A stretch of 64,000 bases of DNA from Opisthorchis felineus (Eukaryota; Platyhelminthes; Trematoda; Opisthorchiida; Opisthorchiidae), in the NCBI GenBank assembly GCA_004794785.1, contig SJOL01007330.1, positions 575,376 to 639,375 of the forward strand. Reading direction: 5' to 3'. A model generated the notes under the pieces. That model worked only from the letters and a program-made list of their open reading frames with translations. It was not told the DNA's origin and did not search any database. Of the stretch, positions 12,821-24,315 are shown piece by piece. Position 1 is the stretch's first letter, and each line of letters opens with the position of its first letter. Both the position numbers and the translations under genes were made by a program.

Positions 12821-12954
12821 CAACAGATCTTTTCTACCTAGTTGCCGTAGGACAAGTAATAATGCTAACTTCCCCAGAGTGCTCACCATCAATAAAGTAC
12901 TATGAAGTAATCATCCAGCTACAACAGTGCAGCTGTGGGGTTCGCATGAGGTCC

Positions 12955-13005
12955 GAAACAATGCCAGGTTGCCCAAGCCTAGCGAGTAACAGGCAACAAA
13001 CCAGG
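12955..13005 (-). mobile_element. Possible family-A SINE fragment
   Basis: Only the short block gccaggttgcccaagcctag matches, on the minus strand. Confidence 0.3.
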
Positions 13006-14379
13006 CTAGTTTCTTGCCTTAATTACTGAGCTCTCTCTTGAGAGAGAGCGAGCGAGTACACCTCCGTGTGTAATTTTAGCCGAAATGGAGAGTTGAAATA
13101 TTACATTAAGAAATGCTGGTAGTAACGTCTGACACAAAACCTCTAGAAGAAACAGGCGCCACTGATCCACGGGACATCTCTGGACGTATCATATTTGATT
13201 GTCTAAACTTACCTTTTTCAAGTCAAATCAAGAACTTCGTGCAACCGGAAGTGAATTTTTAGCGTAGAATGCTCACAGCATAGCGTGTATGCGACCAATC
13301 CTAAACTTTAAATAACAGTTTACTGTTTATCGGCGAAAACATCAAATCTTCGACCACAGAACAAGATAAATTCTTTTGCACCAAGCTGATGAATAACGTG
13401 GTAGGGTCCCTTCATGTACGAATACGTCGTTCTAGTCCTGACAAAGATGTCCCTGTGGAGGCCCAATGCAGCGAGTCCATACTCGTTTGATTTGTCGCAG
13501 AGACTGAACCTTATCGTTGTGTAACAGCTTGTGTACCGCTATGATCCAATGAAATATACTGTGTTGTCTAACGGTAACACCCACAGAATTGCTCATTCCG
13601 GTTGCACAAAGATCCCACGGACATGGCCTCCTTTTCTACGTATTCTCCCAACTCCTGCCCGAATGCAGAATTTCCTTTGCTGTGGTTTATGTTATCTGTC
13701 TGAGGCAACAATAATTCAGGACAGCCACCTCGCTCTCTTCCCGCTTCTGGCTGCACATCTTTACTGACGCGGAGGTCGCTGCAGCTGGATATGCCTGAAT
13801 GAATCATGTCCTGAGCGTTTGAGCAGAGGGATCTTTTTTTGATTCGACCCTCGCTGATAGTCCCCTCTGTGTAGTTGCTTTGGTCACGTACGTGAAATAA
13901 CCTCGCTCACTTTTGCCACATTTTCTTACACCCCGACAGACTGTCAAAGACAGTTACTATGACGCTATTGGTGCTCTTTTGCAACAGACTAAAAGCTCGG
14001 AAATCGTTCTTGTTGTTCATGGCATGCAGGTCAGTAGGCCTAGCTTTGCTTAAGCTCAGTTAAATGCTCATTCTGGATCAGATACGAGTAGAATGCTGCA
14101 GACGTAGGCTGATCACAGATTGTTCCTTTGCAGTCACAGCGTTTTTTAAAGAAACGCTTTGGCCATCAACGAACCAGCCCCGAATTCAAATAAACTGCAT
14201 TACAGTCAGTCACTGAGAACGAGGTGTGATCAATGGTAGCTGCTCTTTCTGAAGTATCCGTGTAGACTTCAATCCTGCTCTTGTATGTTGCAGCCTTTCA
14301 TTGAGCGTTCCAGGTTTGTGCAGAACGCGCGTACGTCGCTTAGCCAGTGAGAAATCTCTGGGTCCAGAAATCAAACAAA
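13006..14379. other. No gene recognised
   Basis: Contains a short CT/GA palindrome near 13029-13052. The last few hundred bases may be older LINE sequence, but no motif can be read. Confidence 0.5.
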
Positions 14380-15080
14380 TTCATCAGAACCGGCTCTTCC
14401 AATGCTAGTCTGCTGTCGGATGCTAAGGATCGCTGGAGAAAGGTATACGAAGCTGTACTCGATGCTGGAACCTCTACCCGATGTACAACTCAAACAACCT
14501 CATCCAAGTATTGGAACTCTACTGGCTCCGCGGTTTTGTTGGCAACCAAGCAACAGACTCCTTCCATTCACCAGCACAATCTAAACTCGAAGTATGACCA
14601 CCCACAGCGAATAAGATGGCTGTTGAATCCGAAAGACCGAGTAAGTAAGAGGGAATAAGTAAAAAATGTTGGAAATTTCCGCAGGTTGTTCCACGCGATT
14701 TGTTCAAGAGTTCCTCGCAAGCCGGTTGTCAATGAAACGACTAAGGACCAAAATGTCTCTATGATAGTTAGCAAGGAAGACCCTTCGGGTCGCTGGACAG
14801 AATACTTCAGGAAGCAATTCGTTTAGTCGGTTAGTACTTCCGGAAGGTCAAGCTTTGAAAGATACATGGACTGTGATTACGGAACCCTCATCCACTTCAG
14901 AAGTAGTCTAACGGGTATCACCACTCAAGCATCACAAAGCCGTTGGTCCCGGCGTTCTTCAGCCTTCTGTGTTCAGAAGGGGGTGAGTGCCTTAACAAGT
15001 GTCTGGATGAAACGGAACATCCCAATAAACCATGGTGACCCGACAAGATTGCTGGGATGCCAAATTGACAGAGCGTAAAT
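14380..15080 (+). pseudogene. Second non-LTR retrotransposon remnant (RT N-terminal region)
   Basis: Highly decayed. At 14761 one frame gives EDPSGRWTEYFRKQF, the segment that commonly precedes the RT domain in LINEs. After a frameshift, near 14870, another frame gives WTVITEPSS then LKHHKAVGPGVLQPSVFRRG, matching the conserved LK..KA.GPDGL.P..FK.GG block of LINE RTs. An upstream ORF (from 14347) contains DAKDRWRKVYEAVLDA and may be the preceding linker. Several stops and frameshifts are present. It is too short for family assignment. Confidence 0.65.
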
Positions 15081-15754
15081 CAAGTTATAGTCGCGTTCCT
15101 CTGTAGACAACGCGTCACTCGATCGAGCATAAACCTTTTCTGGGAAAAACTACCACATTAAAATGCAGTTCAACGGAAAGAGTGAATGTTATCTCTTCTA
15201 GGAATCGATCGCAGCGGGGGACTCTTCAGACCTCTTTAAAAGGGTACGGCACTTCGTATCAAAGGAGATGTATACGCTGGCCCTTCCTGCAGTGGCACGA
15301 ACAGAGATCACTTAGATGGAAGCCATATCTAGCTCCTAACGGGACTCAGGAAATGTTGTTGAGTGCTTTGGTAGGGTATATTTCGTCCCAAACTTGGCCT
15401 TTCTCGCGTCTCACCCTCTGGGTTGTCCTATAAATGCTCTCCTTTAGTGAAAAGTACCTACTATTAGTGTTCAAAATTTCAAGCGCGCGCAAACCCCTAT
15501 ATCAGTTGGTTTGGTTACAAATTCCATACCATTCTGGCTAGTGTCCCACCTGTTGAGCTGAATATTTCGACAGCGTGTGACTACCTTTGTCCGTGCAGTT
15601 TGGCTGAGTAAAGCTTCAGGTTTTACTGGAGGAATGTGTCGAACTTGTCCACCTCTCCCTTGCGAACTTATGACGAAACATTCTGTGGCCTGCATTAGCT
15701 AGGTGCAAACGACCTTGAAACACGGAAACGACTAACATGACAGGAACCTCGCAT

Positions 15755-15965
15755 AGTATAGCACAGTAGAGTGTGGTATACAATGACATAACAAACAACA
15801 TTATAGTATAGCATGGCATAATACATATAGTGTATTATTGTTTGTGTGGCGTATTATAGTACTGTATAGTAAATAGTATCATGGTATATCATATCATACT
15901 ATAGCACTTTATTGTATAGTATAGCGTCGTTCGCCATGGTGCAGTATTGTACGATATACCACCGA
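15755..15965. repeat. TA-rich degenerate tandem repeat
   Basis: Imperfect repeats of TATAGTATAGCA-like units (tatagtatagcac, agtatagcatggcataat, actatagcac) run for ~200 bp. No transposon features. Confidence 0.7.
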
Positions 15966-16289
15966 CTAATAAAGCATAGCAACTGTTGTTTGGTATAACA
16001 GAGCGCAGTATACCCAGCATGTAGTCCCAAAAGATTTCTGCGTGGATGGCCAAAAATCGCGGTAATCACAAATGTTACCCACTACTATAACGTGAACTTT
16101 GCCTACGCAAAAGCAGAATGGTAGCTGCCAGTGAAAACACTGTTCGGTGCCACTTATAAACAAACGACATCAATGAAGAAACATCCTGGTCACTCAAGAG
16201 GTCACTCAAGTTCAATGACGCGCAATGGATTCCGTGATCGAGGGATGAATGGCTTCATGCACTGGCTGAATATGAGTTAAACACACTGC

Positions 16290-16445
16290 TGATCAGTCAC
16301 TCGCGGCCGAATGGTTAAGAGTCCAAACTGCTGGCCTGGAGGTCGCGGGTTCGGAACTCCTTGGAGTGTCATGAGATGTGCACCACTAATGATTTCTAAT
16401 GAAGATGAAACAGCGCTTTTTCGCTTTTTACTATTCAAGAAGCAA
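16290..16445 (+). mobile_element. Family-2 SINE, diverged
   Basis: The tRNA-like section is clear: A box GCGGCCGAATGGTTA (16303-16317) and B-box region GGTCGCGGGTTCGGAAC. The hammerhead region at ~16380-16435 reads CTAATGA with GAAAC kept; stem II is damaged. Confidence 0.65.
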
Positions 16446-16839
16446 TCCCAAATGAAAAGCTCTAATTCTGCTTAGGAGTCCAGCAATTTGTGGTTGTCTG
16501 GTTTCTTCTTGTGAACGTGCTCAAATATGGTCCTGGTCACCATCCGTCGCAAACGCCGTATTTCTCTTGGGCAGAGGCGGGGACCATAAGACGACAAACC
16601 AGACTTGTACATTCCGAAGGAGATTGTTTTGACATCAGCTGATGGAGTGACTTTGATCGTTCTTCATCTACGTGATTTTCCATCGTGCTTTTTTCTTGAT
16701 TCCGGTCATCACTCAGCACTTATACCCGTTCCGATTCAATAATCAACCAAAGTTCTTTCGGGCCGACGAGCGGATTTAAGTTTCCTTCCGCCGGGAGCTT
16801 TATCTGGCAGACAGCAGTGATTTCTTTGACAAAACACAT

Positions 16840-17290
16840 TGTTCATAAGTTTGCTGGAAACCGTCCGACAGCCCATGACTGGTTTTACCCTCATCGGTTA
16901 GTCACCGCCCTAGAGTTTCCTTCGATTTTATCTTACACGAGAAGAACAAACTGTGCGCGATTGGTGAAGTACACTTATTTCCATATAAATTTGGTATTGG
17001 CGGAATATTCACAGGAAACCCAGCCAAATCAATCGTTTGTCAAATTCTCACAAAGCAGTATATTTTACCAGTTGGGTCCAATTCTTTCCAAACACAAAAT
17101 AAATTTAGCAGAAACTCGAGGATTGCGTCAACCTTATAAGTCCCAGTATGGCCAAAACCAGTGGTGAGCCATCCAAGCATCTTCAGCAACCTCATGAGTA
17201 GTGTGTTCAGTCAAGGAAATTATATTGTAATATATCGAATATGAAGAATGAGGCGTTCTTTGTGCAGCACATTCATTTCCACGGTATGTG
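16840..17290. repeat. Old head-to-head pair of family-1 hammerhead repeats
   Basis: Two strongly diverged units. The minus unit (16840 to ~17040) holds a dead hammerhead at 16866-16910 (CTGATGA reads CCGATGA; GAAA reads AAAA). The plus unit (~17050-17290) holds another at about 17115-17170 (CTTATAA in place of CTGATGA) followed by CATGAGTAGTGTGTT. The layout repeats that at 20.2-20.6 kb, so the inverted arrangement is old and recurrent. Confidence 0.6.
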
Positions 17291-18314
17291 GCATATTCCA
17301 AAGTCTTCTTACATATTTATTTTAATGGCGGTAGGAATCAGAGCTGGAGGTTGCGAAATTATATAAGTTCAGATAATCTCGTCACGGTAAGCCTTCTTCT
17401 CCGTGTTTTCCTTTTAGCACTCGAATTCACCAACGGAACGATAACTTTCACGGTCGATTATCTGCTAACTTGCAAAGAATGACTTAGTTTTTCCATCCGA
17501 TGAAGTATTCAACTTGATATTCTTTAGGTGGAATATTTGCTCTTTCAGGTGGTCGAACTGGAAAGCATCAACATAAGGGTGTTTCAAGCAGGGCGGAAGT
17601 GCATGAGTATCGTATCCTGTTGTTTTGTTCAGCATTCGGTTTGCTTCCTGAAATTTCACCCCAAAAGATGTGCAAATATTTTTTGGCGGTGAAGGCTGGA
17701 GCATAATTTCTGCAGTTTGAGATCGGGGAAAGAATCCCTTAATGATTCACAGGATGGTTGTTAGCGTTAAATCATCATAAATCCAATAACTGGATCTATG
17801 TTGGGAGAGAATACACTGAAATTGAATAGGCGCGGTTACGCGCGCCAGCTCACTCATACACTGAGTGGAACGGCAGGCTAACCAGTCGTGTGTGAGTACT
17901 GACCATTTCGCTTGGTGGTTATTGGATTTTTTGGTTATGGTTAGCACGAGAAGAAGACAAATGCTGCGGGATGTCGAGATTTCTGTTTTATTTCTCCAGC
18001 CGAGATGGAAAAGACGTCAATTTTACATCATAAATAAAGATTAATAGCAATAAAACAGTGCGACCGAGCCAGTCGACGACAGGTTCGGTGCCTAACTCTA
18101 AAGTAACTTAGGTTTACGTTTGTGCAAACAAGTCCCCTGCTGATCGTTATGAGACGTAGTGAACCTGAAATAAGCACAGGTTTTAAAGCAGAAGCGAAGT
18201 CGGTGTTCATATGGTCACATTTGAACTGAAGGAATAAGTGTATATCTACTCGTTGACCGAAAGAACCTGGGCTGCTTTTGTCTCGGCTGTACTGTGACTG
18301 GTGATCTTGGGGAA
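17291..18314. other. No gene recognised
   Basis: Nothing beyond short chance ORFs. Confidence 0.5.
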
Positions 18315-18425
18315 TATAGGTAGCTCGGGTACTCTTTTCCCCAAGCTTGGTAGTTTGATTGTAAGCGCTTCATCACCAATCGAGGTGACATCGTCAGTGC
18401 GGTGCTGAATGGGTGTAGTGTGGCT
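18315..18425 (-). repeat. Family-3 repeat with hammerhead-like motif
   Basis: Minus strand: CTGACGA (18391-18397), one extra T, stem GTCACC/GGTGAT with loop TCGATT, then GAAG (GAAA with last base changed). The flanking aagcttggtagtttgattgt and gtagctcgggtac also occur in part at 24.19 kb. Confidence 0.4.
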
Positions 18426-19334
18426 TTCAAGAGGACGTCGAAAGCCCTGGTAACGAACCGTTATCCAGAGTGCTTCATTGAAATTCACAATAAAGCAGGA
18501 ACACAAACAATCCCTGTTCCTTCAGCTGACAAAAATGACATACTAATTACTTCAGGTTTATACTGCAACATAACTAGGGCAATCAGAGGAATTGCTGTGC
18601 ACAAACATGAACCCAAGCTGTCTGATTTGGCTATCCCGCATGCACTCTCCGGGTTTTCCTGGTATTGTGGAGACGCTCGTATCGGAGTGTAAGTGGACAC
18701 TTCATCGGACTGCTCGGCAGAACTTTTTCGGTGTTTTTGATCTGGATGATGTCAGCAAAAGCGTTTGGTCGGAGGCCATTTCATCAACCAGTTCTGTCCT
18801 TTGTTGCGCAACACAACTCCAAGTTTTTAGCCATAAACCGAGCGCAACCGGACAACGTGCGCAAGATATCAGTCCTAGCAAACGACTTCTCTAACTAGCA
18901 TTGATCCGGTGACTCACATAGACCAACTAACCAGTTATTCTACTTTTTACTTGTATAAGTCGAATGTTCTTACGTCCGTAACTGAAGAGAGTGGAAGAAA
19001 TCCAAACATATCTCAGTACATAATTTCTACCGGTCCAGATGAGCCGGATGAAGGAGGTAGAAGGTTTCAGACCCTTGAGGCATTTAATTATTTCTCTAGA
19101 ACTATGACTACCACTAAGAAGGGTGCCTTTTGATGGAACACACTCGTCTTTGCTAGATAACTTCCCCCACAAGCTGTTTATAAGTCATTTTTCGGATGCA
19201 CTTTTTACCCAAGGAAAATCAAATCACAGTGAAAAAGGTACAAGTGTCAGTTGAAGCAAAGTGGGGATAACGTAGGACAATACTATAATTTTAAGCAAGT
19301 TTGATCAATTAAGACCACTCTGGCATGTTTGAAA
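18426..19334. other. No gene recognised
   Basis: Several 70-100 codon ORFs on both strands with no motif. Confidence 0.5.
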
Positions 19335-19600
19335 ATGACGTGACACAATTAGCGAAATACGCTTATTTGCAAACAAATTTGTTTTTGTGAGTGAGTGTAG
19401 TTTGATAATTTGGTACAATTTGGGCTTAAGTAGAACATAAGGTTGAAGTAAACTCGTCGACTGCGCCTACCTGATGAGCCCCAAGAAGGGCGAAACCGGT
19501 CGTGGCTGTCGAAAAGTTCCGGCAACCTTATCAGTAGTGTATTACATCTAGATGTGACACAATGTTTCAACTATCCGTGTATTATAGTAGACTTCTTAGG
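19335..19600 (+). repeat. Hammerhead repeat, family 1 (copy with intact core)
   Basis: This copy contains the shared blocks AAGTAGAACATAAGGTTGA, then the hammerhead, then GCAACCTTATCAGTAGTG. Its left part (19340-19390, aattagcgaaatacgc...) is in the opposite orientation to the right part, matching the inverted junctions seen in other copies. Related copies are at 16.9, 20.2, 28.9, 30.5, 33.0, 56.8 and 63.5 kb. Confidence 0.8.
19458..19511 (+). ncRNA. Hammerhead ribozyme, family 1, intact core
   Basis: Stem I outer CGAC (19458-19461) pairs with GTCG (19508-19511). Stem I inner is TAC plus flanking C against GTGG (4 bp in this copy; 6 bp in the family consensus GCCTAC/GTGGGC), with an internal loop between outer and inner parts. 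Core CTGATGA is 19471-19477. Stem II is GCCC/GGGC (19478-19481 with 19488-19491), loop CAAGAA. GAAA is 19492-19495. Stem III is the palindrome CC|GG with no loop, then U16.1 (19500) and H17 = C (19501), the predicted cleavage site. All conserved core nucleotides are present. Known hammerheads with such tiny stem III work best as dimers. Confidence 0.8.
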
Positions 19601-19969
19601 AAAGATCCTGTGACAGCTCTTTTACGTTCACATCTTGTTGGTGTGTGAGCCCGGGTATCGCCGTCCACTGTCTAGGACAATATTCCATTTGAAGCCTGAA
19701 GTGGAGTTTGTGTGCCATATTCGCTTGAGGAGTATCATCAACGGAAGATTCACCCAAGGTCTACTTGAGTCTGTCATTATTATTTAAGCTGAAAACAAAT
19801 AAATAACACACGTTTTCCGATTTGATAAGACTACGATGGTTTCTAAACGTTTCTCAAAGTATATATCGCATTTACTTGGATAATCATGAACGAGAGATTC
19901 ACTTAGACCTGGAATAGCCAACTTTTCCTGGTTCACAAATGAGTGTGAAACCTTGCGAAAGCTTGAATT

Positions 19970-20363
19970 CAGCAGAATTTTGCGAAATGCACTCATTTGC
20001 AAACCAGTTTTGCTTTGCAGGAGACTCACCTGGAACCCAGCTGAACCTTTCGTGAATGATATTTATAAGCGGCTGAATGGGCTGTACCAGACCGCCGCAT
20101 GTTTCAGCTGGTACGAAATTCGAGATATCGCGATACATGTATGGACGTAATACACTACTCATAATGTTGCTGAAAACTCCTCGACAGCCCACGACCGGTT
20201 TTGCCGTTTTTGGGGCTCATCAGATAGTCGCAGTCCCCGATTCTCCGTCAACATTATGTTCTAGTTGAAACCGAATTGCACGAAATTAGCGAAATACACT
20301 CATTTGCAAACCAATTTAGTTTCTCGGGAGACTCACCTGGAACCCAGCTGAATCTCTCGCTTA
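19970..20363 (-). repeat. Tandem hammerhead repeat, family 1, period 307 bp
   Basis: On the minus strand two units follow head to tail. The blocks actcatttgc and actcacctgg (plus-strand form) occur at 19991 and 20298 and at 20024 and 20331, both exactly 307 bp apart. The upstream unit contributes the right-hand blocks and the hammerhead; the second begins after it. Such dimers are the expected product of reverse transcription of a circular or tandem ribozyme RNA (inference). Confidence 0.8.
20182..20236 (-). ncRNA. Hammerhead, family 1, core-mutated (G12 to A)
   Basis: CTGATGA is kept (plus strand 20217-20223 as tcatcag), as are the CC|GG palindrome and U16.1-C17. GAAA reads AAAA, so the essential G12 is lost, and stem II keeps about three pairs. 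Probably not self-cleaving. Confidence 0.7.
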
Positions 20364-20565
20364 TGATGTTTTAAGCAACCTTATAAGTAGTGTTTTGCGT
20401 TTACGCATTTATCGCGATATCTCGAATATCGTACCAATTGAAACATAAGGCGGCCTGGTGCAGCACATTCAGTTGCTTATAAACATCATAAACGAGAGAT
20501 TAGGCTGGGTTTCAGGTGAGTCTCTCGCAGAACCAAATTAGTTTGCAAATGAGTGCATTTCGCTA
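20281..20565. repeat. Foldback (inverted) pair of family-1 repeat halves
   Basis: The left arm 20281-20363 and right arm ~20474-20565 are inverted copies of the same ~85-bp block (gcgaaa, catttgcaaacca, gagactcacctgg). About 110 bp of family-1 right-hand sequence lies between (tatcgcgatatctcgaatat). The left arm is also the start of the minus-strand tandem array, so the locus is a head-to-head junction of minus- and plus-strand units. Confidence 0.75.
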
Positions 20566-22172
20566 AGTAGGTTTGGATCTTCATCAAATATTTTTGAATC
20601 ATTAAACACCCTAGTAGTATCTGCAAATTTGTTTGCATTCACGTTACCCTCCTTTCAACATTCCTCCTCCTATCCTGGCCGGATTATCCGGGTCAGACCT
20701 CACCTAACAGGGGGGAATACTGGACCCCCCTTTTCCCCTGTGAGAGACCATTAACGGTGCATAGTCCAGACAGTGTGTAGTCAAACCAAGACGGTGTTAG
20801 CTAAATGAATCTCCTGTCCCTAAAAGAAAGATTCATTTAGATCTTCAGTCAACGACTTTGTTGTAAACGGGTGGCTAACTTCACAGGTGAAACTCGATGT
20901 AATAAAACTTACCCACACTCAACAATACACAAATGCCATGACCACAAATTGTGCCATTCCACCTAATGTGCCGAAGGTATCTGCGCATTTTATTCATGAA
21001 AAAAGATTTAAACCATTCGAACTCCGAGATAAAATGGAACCAGGTTGTATGCTCACTTACCCGTAGGCACAAGCCGAACGTTATATGTGCTTTATCATTC
21101 CGCTTAAAGCAGGTTTCAACATATTCGTGAAAATATTATCCTCTTTCAAGTTCACTTAACGATCACAATGGTGGGTTTTGAATTTTCAGACGTTTCTATC
21201 CAAGACGGATGTCTGAATGGTTGTGCTAATGAAACTGGCCCTTCGGCTGATTGAAATTACCAACAAATCCTTTACATATTTTTGGGGAAGCTTAGATATG
21301 TGTGAGGACAAATCCTTAGTCCAGGTCCCACACCAACCAACAGATAAAATTAATCTTCAAGCAGCTGCCTCTATTTTTTACCACACAATGGTAGGCTTAC
21401 GCGTTTCGGGTGATTTTTCGGTTCAACGATACTATGGAGTATTTGGAAACACGGACTAGTTGTGAGTAGCTATGATGATGTTTCAACTCCTTAGAGTTTT
21501 TCTTGAGGAGTTAACGGAATGTGGATATTGAATTTTCGGTCTTACAGGCGACATCTGATCAGTTTCGGAGAAACAGTTCACCACACGTAGTTCTTTAGAA
21601 TGCGGTTTATCAAGCGGTTAATGGGGGGGTTGTTTCTGATGTTAACAGCTGCGACACTAATCAGCCATGAAGCACAATTTTATGCGATGGCTAGGTGGAC
21701 CCAGGCAGTTTTTTAGTCCAACCAGTCTGATGGATTAGCAGATAGCATTAGAAGGAGGAAAGTGGATATTTGTAACAAGTTCCCATCCTCACAGATTGTG
21801 AAACCATAGGACTGACTCTCTCGGATACGCGGGACTTTCACCATCCGCCACGAAAATATGTTCTGACACGGCAGCGAGCCTAGTGGTAGGTGAGTCGGAT
21901 TCAAACAAGGCACGTCGAGTTGCAAACAGTGAACTCACTGGTCTCTAGTCCATGGATGTCCGGACCCCTTTGAGACCGGGAAAAACAATGGAGGATACGG
22001 ACAAAACTGAACTCAATGCAGTAAACGATGACAGACCTTTTTGGCGCTGACACAAAGAGTGCATTCAGAAGACACAATGGCAGAGCTCTGACGTGAGAAC
22101 TTTCGTCTGCGCTTGATATTACATGATATTACTTGACTCACAAGATGTAGAGTCGTCGAGGCTTTTTTGCAG
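20566..22172. other. No gene recognised
   Basis: Anonymous. It may include introns of whatever gene gave the coiled-coil pseudo-exon, but no companion exon was found. Confidence 0.45.
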
Positions 22173-22531
22173 CGAAAGCGGAAAACTTGTTACCGAAAGA
22201 AGCGCCGATAGAAAAATCCGATTTAATTCGTTCTGCTTCAAAAATGATCCACATTCTGAGAGCTGAGAACGACTCTTTCAAGGAGCAACTAAAAGAAGCC
22301 AGAGAGTGAATGGAGCTGCACGTATGAGAACGGCGGAATAAGTACGACGAGGTCTATGCAGAACTCGTAGAAGTCAGAGAGGCCCGGCACATCAGTGATC
22401 TCAAGGCACGTGCCCAGGAGCACCAAGTTGCCAGGCAAACGAAGGAGTTGCATAGTCAAGTCTCAGAGCTACAAATTACCGTTGACGCTGGCCGAACTGA
22501 AATCGACCACAGAACTCGTGAACTGGAATGA
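22173..22531 (+). pseudogene. Coiled-coil pseudo-exon
   Basis: A good acceptor (ggcttttttgcag, ending 22172) leads into a frame giving a long, charged heptad-like sequence: KMIHILRAENDSFKEQLKEA, then NKYDEVYAELVEVREARHIS, then TKELHSQVSELQITVDAGRT, ending with TGA at 22529-22531. Two internal TGAs interrupt the first third and both fit CGA (Arg) to TGA decay. There is no hallmark of a particular family. It is best read as a decayed exon or duplicated fragment of a host coiled-coil protein. If TGA were read through, the helix would be continuous. Confidence 0.55.
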
Positions 22532-24174
22532 TTTGAAGCGGACGTATATATATCTAATGATATTGTTTATCCACTTTCAACTAAAATACACTAAAGGCTG
22601 CTGCCGTGGAAAGTTAGCCAACGTCCTTCAGCAGGGATATTTCTGCACTGCAGCTATATTTGTATTCTTCAAGCTGGTTACAACTGCATGGTTCAGAATG
22701 AGCTAACAATACTGACGGTTGACGAGTGTAGTTCAGCGTGAGTTGTTTTGCGACATACATATCCGTATGCTAGAAACCTGACTTTCAGTTTTCATAGCCT
22801 TTGGTCTGTTCAGTGAGCTCTAGAAGCATCACCGCCCAAAGAACCTGACATTATTCCCTTAAATATCGCTTTCTGGATTTCCCTTCGTAGGGGCCCAGTG
22901 GTCGGAGGGGAATCTGACCAAGACATCAGGATGCCGGGGGCTACCAAATATTCCATTATTTCAGTCCATGACCAAGAACCGCAAGGTAGCTTTTCCCCAC
23001 TTAAGCACATGGAGAATTGATGTCGGTAGGCAACTACAAAGATTTCTTATGTGGAGCGTATCTGACAGTCAAAGCACATGAAGATCTCCAGCTGGTAAAA
23101 ATAATGAAATGTGTTTTCGAAATTGTTTTGTCATAATTTAATCTATTGAGATGGTCTGAGCTTATGTTGAACTATGGCAGTTGAAGATGACAGTTTGATG
23201 ACCCCTGCTGTGGTGTGCGAGCAACAATCCCAGACTTACAAAGTGAGAGATAACTTTCCGTCAGCACTGCGAGTTCTACGGTTTGGAGGGTTTCCAGGTC
23301 GTAATATGATGCAAGCGTGAGTGATTCTAGTTTGGACTTGATGTACACAAGCCATGTTGCAAGTCAAAACTAGCAAACAAGTCAGTCTAGCTCCTATCCC
23401 CCGCGCCATCGGTGAACAGTCGATATGTTATTAGAATCAACCTCGCGCATCGAACGTGAATATGGTTCCAAGGACGAAAATGCTTGTGAGCACATGCCTG
23501 TCTAGCTTTTCAACTGTGATTTTGGTGTCTTGTCATTCAGGTTTTTAATTGCTCTCAAATGGGTCTAGAAAATTCCATGATCCCTTCAGAATTCCGTGTC
23601 CACGATGATGCCGAGAATGATTATCTGTAGACCAGACAAAAATTCAAGATCAACCAGACACACCTGTTTAACACCTGGCTCTCATTAATCTTCGCTACCG
23701 GTCAACTCACCACGTCGTCTGTGAGGAACACCATCCTGCTTTTCAGCAAAACTCTCCCATTGCGTTCATCATTCACACTTATTTCCTGAAGAGTTTGTTA
23801 GCCCGTCATGGGTTATAATGAACTCAGACAATGGTACTTCCAAGAAAAGTCTGTAATTTCGTCTGTAACGAGGACAAACCAGTATTTCCGTTGTAAAATA
23901 CAACTCCTGAAGTAATTTCAACTGACTTTCGTGTTCACTCACTAGTCGCGCAAATGTATGCATGCCTAAGGGTCAGAAGTTGGCATTACTTATTTATAGC
24001 TATGATATTTGTGATACTACTGGAGCTCTCTGGTCTGTATATAATTCACATTATTTTATGGTGTATTTTTTGAAGAAAATTAAATGTAAATAAGAGGATG
24101 CACAAGGAATATTGTTATCATTCAAACTGTAGAAAGTTTGTTGACGTTGGCTCAACATCTGAACGTTCCATATG
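22532..24174. other. No gene recognised
   Basis: No repeat family or coding motif seen. Confidence 0.5.
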
Positions 24175-24315
24175 GGCAATGTGTTGAAATATTGGTAGCT
24201 CGGGTACATCAGTTCGTTGTTGGTCAGGTGATTATTGATCTGTTCGCGGAGTTTGGCATTTAATCTACAAGCGTCTTGTCACGAAATTGGGATACGCTAA
24301 CAGTGGGTGGTCAGG
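24175..24315 (-). repeat. Decayed family-3 repeat
   Basis: Shares ggtagctcgggtac, gagtttggca and acaagcgtcttgtcac with the 18.35 kb copy. The hammerhead-like core is not intact. Confidence 0.3.
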
